DNA of 44,924 bases from assembly GCA_903881505.1 (NCBI GenBank), contig CAIRTM010000111.1, positions 1 through 44,924 of the forward strand, given 5' to 3'. Below are positions 25,790-33,414 of this stretch, piece after piece. The notes under the pieces were generated by a model that was given only the letters and a program-made list of their open reading frames with translations, made no database searches and was not told the origin of the DNA. Both the position numbers and the translations under genes were made by a program. The DNA is from an uncultured delta proteobacterium. GTDB lineage: Bacteria; Desulfobacterota; WTBG01; CAIYCZ01; CAIRTM01. The number at the start of each line of letters is the position of its first letter. Positions within the stretch are counted from its first letter, which is position 1.

Positions 25790-26857
25790 ATGCGTGCCGC
25801 ACCGTTTATAAAACTACCGAATAAGAGCCTTGAAGCGAAGGTTCAGTTCCGGTATGGGCTGCTGATGGCAATCATGATTGCCATCATTTCTGCTGCTGCC
25901 TGCGCTTCCGCTGCGGAATTTTTTCAAAAATCCGGCCCGCTGCTCCACACGTTTGTTGAACTCAAGGCCTATGGTGACAACGAGACAGCTGATGTGCTTG
26001 ACGGGGCGTTCACCGAAATGGAGCGCGTCAATTCTCTGTTGAACAACTACGACCCGTCAAGCGAGGTGTCGGCCCTTAATACCGCATCCTCCCGTCGCTG
26101 GGTTACCATCAGCCCGGATACTTTTGAGGCGTTGAATATTGCTCAGACATACGCCCGGCTGAGCGGCGGGGCTTTTGATTTTACAGTCGGTCCGCTTGTT
26201 TCCCTGTGGGGCTTTAACAAGGATCAGCCCGGGCTTGCCGACGAGGATCCCTCTCAGGCGATGATTAAGGATACAATGCGACTGGTTGACTACCGTGCGC
26301 TGAAGTTCATCCGGCATCAATCGGTAATATCCGGCCGGCTGGAGCACAGCGGCATGAGAATCGATGTCGGTGCTTTTTCAAAAGGGTTTGCAGCTGACAA
26401 AGCCCTGTATTTTCTCCAGCATCATGGCATCACAAGCGCACTTGTCGCTGCCGGGGGAACAATCTGCGCCGTCGGCTCAAAACCCGACGGGCAGCCTTGG
26501 CAGATCGGCATCAGGCACCCACGCAATGACAGCTCGTTTTTGACGGTTGTCGCGTTGCGGGACCAAAGCGTGTCCACCTCAGGCGACTACGAAAAATTTT
26601 ATTATAAAGCCGGTAAGCGCCGCAGCCATATTATAGACCCGCGTACTGGATATCCGGTTACTGCGATTCAGTCGGTTACGGTTATTGCTCCAACCGGTAT
26701 TGCCAGTGATGCGCTTTCAACGTCACTGTTTGTTCTGGGACCTGCTGACGGGATCAGGCTCATCAAGAAACTCCCCGGTTGTGAAGCCCTGATTGTGACA
26801 GCTGATGGCGAAGTGGTCTACACTAACGGGTGGCCTCAAAAAACAATTATTTATTAA
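25790..26857 (+). CDS. apbE: FAD:protein FMN transferase (ApbE family)
   Basis: A periplasmic flavin transferase that attaches FMN to Thr/Ser of target proteins such as NqrB/C or RnfD/G. Starting at ATG 25790 (a GTG at 25775 is possible), there is a hydrophobic export segment (about residues 22-42, GLLMAIMIAIISAAACASAA) that may be a Sec signal or a weak lipobox ending at Cys. Family landmarks: LLNNYDPSSEVSALN, GAFDFTVGPLVSLWGF, DVGAFSKGFAADKAL, AAGGTICAVGSKPDG, SVSTSGDYEKFY, HIIDPRTGYPV and SDALSTSLFVLG. It lies about 50 bases after cheB but has no known functional link to chemotaxis. No flavoprotein target is encoded here. Confidence 0.93.
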   Translation: MRAAPFIKLPNKSLEAKVQFRYGLLMAIMIAIISAAACASAAEFFQKSGPLLHTFVELKAYGDNETADVLDGAFTEMERVNSLLNNYDPSSEVSALNTASSRRWVTISPDTFEALNIAQTYARLSGGAFDFTVGPLVSLWGFNKDQPGLADEDPSQAMIKDTMRLVDYRALKFIRHQSVISGRLEHSGMRIDVGAFSKGFAADKALYFLQHHGITSALVAAGGTICAVGSKPDGQPWQIGIRHPRNDSSFLTVVALRDQSVSTSGDYEKFYYKAGKRRSHIIDPRTGYPVTAIQSVTVIAPTGIASDALSTSLFVLGPADGIRLIKKLPGCEALIVTADGEVVYTNGWPQKTIIY

Positions 26858-26923
26858 TTTTTAAAATCATTATATCCTGGTTGACATGATTATTTCCCTT
26901 ATCGGGCAGCCATCAGTGCGGGT

Positions 26924-27505
26924 TTATGGAGGCTGTGTTTCAACGCCGGTTATTACTATTGACTTGACATACTCGAGGTCCCGTTCGAAATCAAAGTTGC
27001 GCGCATCCCTGCCTGTCCTGCCCCTAATAGAGAGTTTATAGTCGGCCGTGCCTGATGCCGGATCAATGCGCAGTTCCTGCGGCAGCAGGCACTGTGTCTC
27101 AACGGCAGTTCCAGCTGATGTATGCACATACATTTTTTTACCTGCTTCGGTTGTGCGCCATTCAATCCTGTTGATAAAAGCGAGCGGTATACTGAACGGA
27201 ACAAGTGTTACGCCAGCCTGTCCCGCACTATTTAATTTCACTTCGCTCACCATTAACACTTTGCCTGTACGCGTGTAGGTTTCTAAAAAAGCGGTTTCTC
27301 CGCGCTCCTGCCACCAGTAAAGCAGGTGGGTATCGTATATATCGGTTTTAGTATTGTAAACGTCTATAACCTGTGCTTTGATGTACGGAGGGCCTGATGA
27401 TTCCGAACAGGCTGCCGCGCATAGCCATACGATACTCCAAAGACAGGCGGTCCATTGGCCGCGATTCAAAAATGGATTGCGTCCGGTTGGGGTCATCATG
27501 CGCAT
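26924..27505 (-). CDS. Small putative lipoprotein or exported protein, function unknown
   Basis: About 193 residues from the ATG at 27505; ATGs at 27499 and 27496 and a TTG at 27538 are alternatives, and none has a clear ribosome site. A hydrophobic segment WTACLWSIVWLCAAAC is followed by SESSG, which looks like a lipoprotein signal with Cys as the +1 residue, although the -3 position is Ala. The mature part is predicted to be beta-rich and has no motif that I recognise. Near the end there are an LRIDPASGTADYKLSIRGR strand pair and an ExxLEYVKSIVITGV close. It converges on apbE and diverges from the deaminase gene. Confidence 0.65.
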   Translation of the reverse strand: MRMMTPTGRNPFLNRGQWTACLWSIVWLCAAACSESSGPPYIKAQVIDVYNTKTDIYDTHLLYWWQERGETAFLETYTRTGKVLMVSEVKLNSAGQAGVTLVPFSIPLAFINRIEWRTTEAGKKMYVHTSAGTAVETQCLLPQELRIDPASGTADYKLSIRGRTGRDARNFDFERDLEYVKSIVITGVETQPP

Positions 27506-27581
27506 ATAACTATATATCAGCTGAATGATGGTACGCAATCCCCTTTGCCGTCAGGCAGGTGATAGAAGGACTGATGCTTCA

Positions 27582-28625
27582 ATGATTGATATATCCCACA
27601 GGGACACGGTCCAGCCGTTCACATCCATGAAACATTTTCCAAAAATAGATTTACATCGCCATCTTGAGGGCAGCGTTGAGCCTGAAACGCTGCTCACAAT
27701 AGCCAGCAAGTGGGGCGGGAAGCTGCCTGCCTATGAGCTTGAGGCTCTGCGTCCGCATATTCAGATGACCCCTGAGCAGCGAGGGTTTACCGTTTTTTTA
27801 TCTAAGTTTTCAGTCTTCCGTGGATTGTATACCTGCCGAGAGGCGATTGAATACGCTGTCTGCTGTGCCGTACAGGCGGCTGCAGCGGATAATGTCAAAT
27901 ATCTTGAATTGCGGTACAGCCCGTCGCATTTTGCCGCCCAGGGACGCTTCTGTGAGCGCGATGTTGCTCATTGGATACACGTCGCCATGCAGCGCACCGC
28001 ACTCTCGTGCGGTATTATCGTTGTGCCCCTGTTGACAATCAGCCGTGACTATGGATTTGAACTTGCGTCGTCAACCGTAGATATGGCTTTGAGCATGCCG
28101 GACGATTATTTTATGGGACTTGATATCGCCGGCAATGAGCTTGAAAATCCTGCTGATCCGTTTGCCGTACTGTTCGAAAAATTCCGCGCCCGAGGCCGTG
28201 GCCTGTCTATTCATGCGGGAGAGGTGTCTAGCCACGCGCATGTGCGGCAGGCTGTGGTGCAGTTCGGCGCACGACGCATCGGTCACGGCATCAGCGCGGC
28301 CAAGGACCCCAACCTCATGTGCCTGCTGAGAGATCGTGACGTTCTGCTTGAAATATGCCTTACGAGCAATGTACATACCGAAGCGGTACCGTGTATCCGC
28401 GAGCACCCGGTATGCGACCTTGCGCGCAACGGTGTGGCGTGCTGCCTGAATACAGATGACCCGGCTATTTCAGCTATAACGCTGAGTCATGAATATGAAC
28501 TTGCCGTTGCGGAGCTTGGGTGCAGCGAGGCATTTCTGCATGAGATGAACCGCGTCGCGCTCAGGCATGCGTTCCACCCTGATCAGGCCTGGCTTCAAAA
28601 AAAAATCGGGCATTACTGGCAATAG
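27582..28625 (+). CDS. Adenosine deaminase family amidohydrolase
   Basis: A 347-residue zinc hydrolase of the adenosine/adenine deaminase family. The signatures are in order: DLHRHLEGS (zinc ligands His25 and His27), KYLELRYSP, LDIAGNE, SIHAGE (third His and catalytic Glu), RIGHG and LNTDDPAI (fourth ligand Asp). It could act on adenosine, adenine or a modified purine; the sequence does not settle this. The start at ATG 27582 has GAAGGA about 11 bases upstream; a later ATG (27627, MKHFPKIDLH) is also plausible, and upstream in-frame codons are unconvincing. Its 3' end faces rarA with a shared terminator hairpin. Confidence 0.88.
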   Translation: MIDISHRDTVQPFTSMKHFPKIDLHRHLEGSVEPETLLTIASKWGGKLPAYELEALRPHIQMTPEQRGFTVFLSKFSVFRGLYTCREAIEYAVCCAVQAAAADNVKYLELRYSPSHFAAQGRFCERDVAHWIHVAMQRTALSCGIIVVPLLTISRDYGFELASSTVDMALSMPDDYFMGLDIAGNELENPADPFAVLFEKFRARGRGLSIHAGEVSSHAHVRQAVVQFGARRIGHGISAAKDPNLMCLLRDRDVLLEICLTSNVHTEAVPCIREHPVCDLARNGVACCLNTDDPAISAITLSHEYELAVAELGCSEAFLHEMNRVALRHAFHPDQAWLQKKIGHYWQ

Positions 28626-28665
28626 GTTAGAGGGCGTAAAAAAGTATTCCTTGAGGGGCGTGAGA

Positions 28666-28692
28666 CCGCAATCAGGTGCGGCCTTTTTTTTT
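28666..28692 (+). terminator. Putative terminator between the deaminase gene and rarA
   Basis: CCGCA (28666-28670) and TGCGG (28677-28681) form a short stem with a 6-base loop, followed by a run of nine T (28684-28692). It lies 40 bases after the deaminase stop and overlaps the last codons of the oppositely oriented rarA. The stem is short, so confidence is moderate. Confidence 0.5.
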
Positions 28693-29985
28693 GGCAGCGA
28701 TATATTCCAGTCGTTCAGCGATAATTTTTTCATATCCGCGGCCTGAGGGCTGATAAAAACACTCCGTGGCGATTTCGTCGGGGAGAAGTTGCTGATCGGC
28801 AACGGCATCATTGAAATTATGGTCATATTTGTAGCCGCTGCCGTAGCCCAGATCACGCATAAGCCCGGTAGGCGCATTGCGGATATTGAGCGGAACTGGC
28901 AGGGTACCGGTTTTATGGACACAGCGCATTGCCTTCTGCCAGGCAACATACAGGGCATTGCTTTTAGGGGCGGTCGCGAGATAGACAGCCGCCTGCGCAA
29001 GGGCCAGTTCACCCTCAGGGAGACCGATGCAGTGAAAGGCGTCACGGGCATCAAGTGCGATCTGCAAAGCGCGCGGGTCAGCATTCCCAATATCTTCGCT
29101 GGCAAAACGAATCATGCGCCGCGCGATGAATAATGGATCCTCACCGCTCGCGAGCATACGGGCAAGCCAGTACAGAGATGCATCTGCATCGCTGCCGCGC
29201 AGGGACTTGTGAAGGGCTGAAATCAGGTTGTAATGTTCTTCGCCGGTCTTGTCATAGCGCAGCATTTTTTGCTGCATAGCGTTCTCAACGGATGCGCGGC
29301 TTAAGCAGCGCACCCCCGCTTCGTTAGGGCCGGTGAGCATAACGCTTAGTTCCAGTGTGTTCAAGGCTGCGCGTGCATCGCCCTGGCTGTAGTGTGCAAT
29401 GAATGCCAGCAGTTCAGATGCAGCTTCGGGGTGAAAGGCGCCCATACCCCGTTCAGGGTCGGCAAGCGCATGTTCGAGAATGGTTGTGATATCGGTTTCG
29501 CTGAGCTGTTTGAGGACCAGGACTTTGGTTCGCGACAGCAATGGCGATACAACCTCAAATGACGGGTTTTCAGTCGTAGCCCCGACAAGAACAATGTCAC
29601 CGTTTTCAACATGCGGCAGGAATGCATCCTGCTGGGCTTTGTTGAACCGGTGAATTTCATCAATGAAAAGCACAGTGCCGCGGCCCTTGTGCTGACGGAG
29701 TTCTGCTGCAGCCGCAATGACCTGTCGTACATCTTTAACGCCAGCGGTAACGGCACTGAGTGCGGTAAACGCATACCCGGAGGAGGCTGCTATAATATGG
29801 GCAAGAGTTGTTTTCCCGGTGCCTGGAGGACCCCAGAAGATAATCGAATATGGCTCGGCCCGGACTATCATGTGGTGCAGCAGACGGCCAGGTGCTGTCA
29901 GGTGTTCCTGGCCTGTGAATTCGGACAGGCTGCGGGGCCGCATGCGATCGGCAAGCGGTACGTTAAATTTAGGAATTTTTGTCAT
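28672..29985 (-). CDS. rarA: Replication-associated recombination protein RarA (MgsA), AAA+ ATPase
   Basis: A 437-residue AAA+ ATPase related to clamp-loader and Holliday-junction motor proteins, acting at stalled replication forks. It begins with the family signature PLADRMRPRSLSEFTGQEHL. Walker A is GPPGTGKTTLA, Walker B is LFIDEIHRFNKAQQDAFLP, sensor 1 is LVGATTENPSFEV, and GDARAALNTLE is sensor 2. The C-terminal tetramerisation region contains HKSLRGSDADASLYWLARML and ASEDIGNADPRAL, all typical. The length matches the family. It is divergent from trpD and convergent with the deaminase gene. Confidence 0.96.
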   Translation of the reverse strand: MTKIPKFNVPLADRMRPRSLSEFTGQEHLTAPGRLLHHMIVRAEPYSIIFWGPPGTGKTTLAHIIAASSGYAFTALSAVTAGVKDVRQVIAAAAELRQHKGRGTVLFIDEIHRFNKAQQDAFLPHVENGDIVLVGATTENPSFEVVSPLLSRTKVLVLKQLSETDITTILEHALADPERGMGAFHPEAASELLAFIAHYSQGDARAALNTLELSVMLTGPNEAGVRCLSRASVENAMQQKMLRYDKTGEEHYNLISALHKSLRGSDADASLYWLARMLASGEDPLFIARRMIRFASEDIGNADPRALQIALDARDAFHCIGLPEGELALAQAAVYLATAPKSNALYVAWQKAMRCVHKTGTLPVPLNIRNAPTGLMRDLGYGSGYKYDHNFNDAVADQQLLPDEIATECFYQPSGRGYEKIIAERLEYIAAKKKGRT

Positions 29986-30140
29986 GCTCTCATGCCATCA
30001 GCAGTTGAACCTGTAAGCAGAATACGATGAATACAGATTTTGTCAAGCATACCGGATCCGCCGTGAAACGGCAGCAGACTGTAAATTGACCGGCAGGCTT
30101 GTTGAGATAGGATTTTTTATTATATTGCACATGCGGAATA

Positions 30141-30149
30141 TGCTATAGT
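30141..30149 (+). promoter_or_regulatory. Possible extended -10 promoter element for trpDC-folC
   Basis: TG at 30141-30142, one base, then TATAGT (30144-30149, five of six matches to TATAAT) forms an extended -10 element. No good -35 is present. Transcription would begin near 30156, about 55 bases before trpD. No Trp-rich leader peptide or attenuator hairpin was recognised in the leader. Confidence 0.35.
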
Positions 30150-30211
30150 TGCAAGCCTGCGTGCACACTGCCGCATGTGTATTTTTATTAGATGAGGAGA
30201 TTTGCTGCAGT

Positions 30212-31246
30212 ATGTTTAACGAAGCCCTGCAGACGCTGGCCGCCGGATGCAATCTTGATGACGACGTCATGAGTGCATGCATGCATGCGATCATGAGCGG
30301 CAATGCCACCGAAATCCAGATCGCATCGTTTCTCACCGCCTTGTCGATTAAGGGTGAATGTGCGGCTGAAATCGCTGCTGCCGCGCGGGTTATGCTCTCA
30401 AAAGCCGCTTTAATCCCGCTCAAGCGGGATGCGGATGAACAACTGGTGGACATTGTCGGTACCGGCGGCGACATGGCCGGCACATTTAATATCTCGACCG
30501 CTGCTGCGTTTGTTGCCTGCGCTGCCGGATTGCGTATCGCCAAGCACGGCAACAGGGCAGCCACCAGCCGTTGCGGCAGCGCTGATGTGCTTGAAGCGCT
30601 CGGCATTAATATACTGCTTACACCGGAGCATGTCGCCGACTGTATCGAGTCTGCTGGCATCGGTTTTCTGTATGCCCGCACGCTGCATCCAGCAATGCAA
30701 TATGCAGCTTCGGTTCGTGCGCAGATTCCCCTGCCAACAGTATTTAATCTTCTTGGACCCCTCACAAACCCTGCAGGTGCCGATTGTCTTGTCCTGGGCG
30801 TCAACCGGCGCGACCGTACTGAAATGATGGCAACTGTTGCCGGTCTTCTCGGCAGAACGCGTGCACTTGTCGTTCACGGCCTTGACGGACTGGATGAAAT
30901 AAGCATTTGTGCACCCACGCAGATCAGCACATTTGAAAAGGGGAGGGTGACGACGATTATCCTGAATCCCGCAGACCTGGGGATTGAGAACGCCAGGGCA
31001 GAAGATATAGCAGGTGGGGACGCAATCTGCAATGCGGAAATCATACAGGCAGTGTTACAAGGTGAGAAAAGCCCGCGACGTGATATTGTGTGTTTAAACG
31101 CTGCCGCAGCCCTCGTGGCCGCAGGCAGGGCACCCGCATTTGGCCGTGCGTTCGTCCAGGCCTGCGAAGCCGTTGATTCCGGCGCTGCACTCGGGAAACT
31201 GCATCAATTGCAAAAAATTACATCTGGATTTAAGCCTTCAGCATGA
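30212..31246 (+). CDS. trpD: Anthranilate phosphoribosyltransferase TrpD
   Basis: Transfers phosphoribose from PRPP to anthranilate, the second step of tryptophan synthesis. 344 residues, the usual length. PRPP and metal motifs: DIVGTGGDMAGTFNISTAAA, KHGNRAATSRCGSADVLEALG, and NLLGPLTNPA; VVHGLDGLDEIS is the C-terminal Asp/Glu metal site. The ATG at 30212 is preferred over the in-frame upstream codon at 30149 because the family starts at this position and GAGGAG lies about 14 bases before it. The stop overlaps the trpC start (ATGA). Confidence 0.96.
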   Translation: MFNEALQTLAAGCNLDDDVMSACMHAIMSGNATEIQIASFLTALSIKGECAAEIAAAARVMLSKAALIPLKRDADEQLVDIVGTGGDMAGTFNISTAAAFVACAAGLRIAKHGNRAATSRCGSADVLEALGINILLTPEHVADCIESAGIGFLYARTLHPAMQYAASVRAQIPLPTVFNLLGPLTNPAGADCLVLGVNRRDRTEMMATVAGLLGRTRALVVHGLDGLDEISICAPTQISTFEKGRVTTIILNPADLGIENARAEDIAGGDAICNAEIIQAVLQGEKSPRRDIVCLNAAAALVAAGRAPAFGRAFVQACEAVDSGAALGKLHQLQKITSGFKPSA

Positions 31247-32019
31247 TTCTTTCAAAAATTATTGCGCATACCCAACGAGACCTGGCCGTGCGTATGCACA
31301 CAGTCAGCTGTCAGCAACTCATGCAGCAGATAGCCGTGCAGCCGCCCTGCCGTGATTTTGCGGGTGAGCTGAGCCGGCCGGGCACAGTCAATATTATTGC
31401 AGAAGCCAAAAAAGCCTCCCCATCAAAGGGCGTTCTATGCCCGGATTTCGATCCGGTGGCCATTGCGCGCTGCTATGCAGACAACGGCGCCTGTGCCCTA
31501 TCTGTATTGACTGAGAAGCAATTTTTCCAGGGAGATTTACAATACCTCGCACAGATTAGGCGAGCGGTTGACCTGCCGCTGCTCAGAAAGGATTTTATTA
31601 TAGACCCCTACCAAGTGTATGAGGCCCGCGCGGCAGGAGCTGACGCTTTTCTTCTGATTGCCTCAGTGCTTCCGGAAGAAGAACTCAGCTCGCTGATACG
31701 TTTGGGGAGTTCCCTGGGCATGCATGCGCTGGTTGAGGTTCACTCGCAGGAAGAGCTTTCTGTTGCGCTTCATGCAAAATCTCGAATAATAGGCATAAAT
31801 AATCGTAATTTAAATACTTTTTGTACTAATATTGAAACAACGGTTCAGCTGCTGCCACTGATACCTGACGGCATCGTTACGGTCAGTGAAAGCGGCATTG
31901 CAACCCCGGACGACATCAGACGTCTGCGCTCGTGCGGAATTGATGCCTTTCTGATCGGCGAATCGCTCATGCGTGCAACCGACCCCGGGGTCAAGCTATC
32001 TGAACTGCTCAGCGCATAG
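31243..32019 (+). CDS. trpC: Indole-3-glycerol phosphate synthase TrpC
   Basis: Closes the indole ring from CdRP in the tryptophan pathway. A 258-residue single-domain TIM barrel with no TrpF fusion. Catalytic blocks: IIAEAKKASPSKG (first Lys), CALSVLTEKQFFQG, LPLLRKDFIIDPYQVYEARAAGADAFLLI (second Lys and ligand region), LVEVHSQEEL (Glu), GINNRNL, VSESGI and FLIGESLM. The ATG overlaps the trpD stop by 4 bases, so the two are translationally coupled. The next gene is folC rather than trpF. Confidence 0.96.
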   Translation: MILSKIIAHTQRDLAVRMHTVSCQQLMQQIAVQPPCRDFAGELSRPGTVNIIAEAKKASPSKGVLCPDFDPVAIARCYADNGACALSVLTEKQFFQGDLQYLAQIRRAVDLPLLRKDFIIDPYQVYEARAAGADAFLLIASVLPEEELSSLIRLGSSLGMHALVEVHSQEELSVALHAKSRIIGINNRNLNTFCTNIETTVQLLPLIPDGIVTVSESGIATPDDIRRLRSCGIDAFLIGESLMRATDPGVKLSELLSA

Positions 32020-32026
32020 TACTGCG

Positions 32027-33337
32027 ATGGCGAAGGCATCCTATCCGGAAACCGTCAACTGGCTTTTCGGTCTCCAGAAATTCGGCATAAAACTGGGCCT
32101 TCAATCGATTACACGTTTACTTGAACTGCTCGGCAATCCGCATCACCGGCTTCGATTCATTCACATTGCCGGTACCAACGGCAAGGGCTCGACAGCCGCT
32201 TTTTTGCACGCTATATATTGCACGGCCGGCTACCGTCCGGGACTGTACACCTCGCCGCACCTGATCGATTTTTCCGAGCGCATCGTTATAGGCGGACAGC
32301 CCATTGATCGAAGTTCTGTCTGTACCCTCACCAGCCGCCTGCGATCACTCTGCCGCAGCAATCATCTTGACCATGTCAGCTTTTTTGAATTTACAACCGC
32401 GCTTGCAATGATGTATTTCGAGCAAAAAAAAGCCGACCCGGTCATACTGGAAACCGGACTCGGCGGACGCCTTGACGCCACCAACGTCGTAGATCCGCTG
32501 CTCAGCATTATCACCTCTATCAGCCGTGAGCATACCGCACATCTCGGTCCGACACTGACGCATATCTGCCGCGAAAAAGCAGGCATCATCAAAACAGGAC
32601 GGCCCTGCGTGAGCGCGGTGACACGCCCCGGGCCGCGCGACCTCATCCGCGGCGTCTGCACCGGCGCCGGATCGAAACTGCTTGAATACGGCCGCGATTT
32701 TATGATGCGCCGCTGCGGCCGCTGCTACCGCTATCAGGGTCCCGACATCTGCTATAGCGCTGTGAGGCTTTCGCTTGAAGGAAGCCATCAGGCGCGCAAT
32801 GCCGCGCTGGCCATAACCGCAGCCGTCCAACTGCGCTCGCGCGGCCTGCCATGTTCTGATGCCGCCATATGCAGCGGACTGGGTAACTGCTTCTGGCCGG
32901 GTCGCCTTGAAAGCGTAGTCTTCCATGATCGCCGATTTGTGCTCGACGGGGCTCATAACCCGGCCGCCTGGCGGGTGCTTGCCAGAGCGCTTGCAAACAA
33001 ATTCTCCTACCGGCGCCTTGTTCTGATAATCGGTGTCATGCGCGACAAGGATATACGCTCGCTTCGTTTCCTGATCGCACGAGCTCATCGGTGCATTTTT
33101 TTTAAACCCCGCATGGAACGGGCCGCAGGGCGCGACTGTCTTGAAAAATATGCTGTATTTTCAGACAAAAAAAAGGTATTGTGGCGGGAAACAATCGCGC
33201 AGTCCCTGACGGCCGCTGTCGAACATGCCGGGCCCGGCGATCTAATATGCATTACTGGATCACTCTTTACTGTTGGAGAAGCGCGTGAACTTATCTGCTG
33301 CCCCGCACCCGTCAACGGCCGGAGGATCGGACTGTAG
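32027..33337 (+). CDS. folC: Folylpolyglutamate synthase / dihydrofolate synthase FolC
   Basis: An ATP-dependent Mur-type ligase that adds glutamate to folates (and dihydropteroate in bifunctional members). 436 residues from the ATG at 32027; an earlier in-frame start at 31973 would lie within trpC and is rejected. Motifs: P-loop HIAGTNGKGSTAAFLHAI, TSPHLIDFSERI, FFEFTTALAMMYFEQKKAD, LETGLGGRLDATNVVDP, ISREHTAHLGPTLTHICREKAGIIK and DGAHNPAAW. It follows trpC by 7 bases. Folate-dependent one-carbon metabolism does not depend on tryptophan synthesis, so the link is organisational; trp-accD-folC linkage is known in other proteobacteria. Confidence 0.95.
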   Translation: MAKASYPETVNWLFGLQKFGIKLGLQSITRLLELLGNPHHRLRFIHIAGTNGKGSTAAFLHAIYCTAGYRPGLYTSPHLIDFSERIVIGGQPIDRSSVCTLTSRLRSLCRSNHLDHVSFFEFTTALAMMYFEQKKADPVILETGLGGRLDATNVVDPLLSIITSISREHTAHLGPTLTHICREKAGIIKTGRPCVSAVTRPGPRDLIRGVCTGAGSKLLEYGRDFMMRRCGRCYRYQGPDICYSAVRLSLEGSHQARNAALAITAAVQLRSRGLPCSDAAICSGLGNCFWPGRLESVVFHDRRFVLDGAHNPAAWRVLARALANKFSYRRLVLIIGVMRDKDIRSLRFLIARAHRCIFFKPRMERAAGRDCLEKYAVFSDKKKVLWRETIAQSLTAAVEHAGPGDLICITGSLFTVGEARELICCPAPVNGRRIGL

Positions 33338-33414
33338 CATGTGGGTCCCGACCGGGCAGCAATGGCAACCGCAAAAGCTCATATAAACCGCCGATTCAAT
33401 ACCACCTGTATGCC

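Noticed and set aside
30043-30804. A 253-codon minus-strand frame opposite trpD
   Set aside because: trpD is intact with all motifs; the opposite frame shows only Ala/Ser/Arg-rich low complexity.
32345-33088. A 247-codon minus-strand frame opposite folC
   Set aside because: It is fully opposite a clear folC; its composition is that of an antisense shadow.
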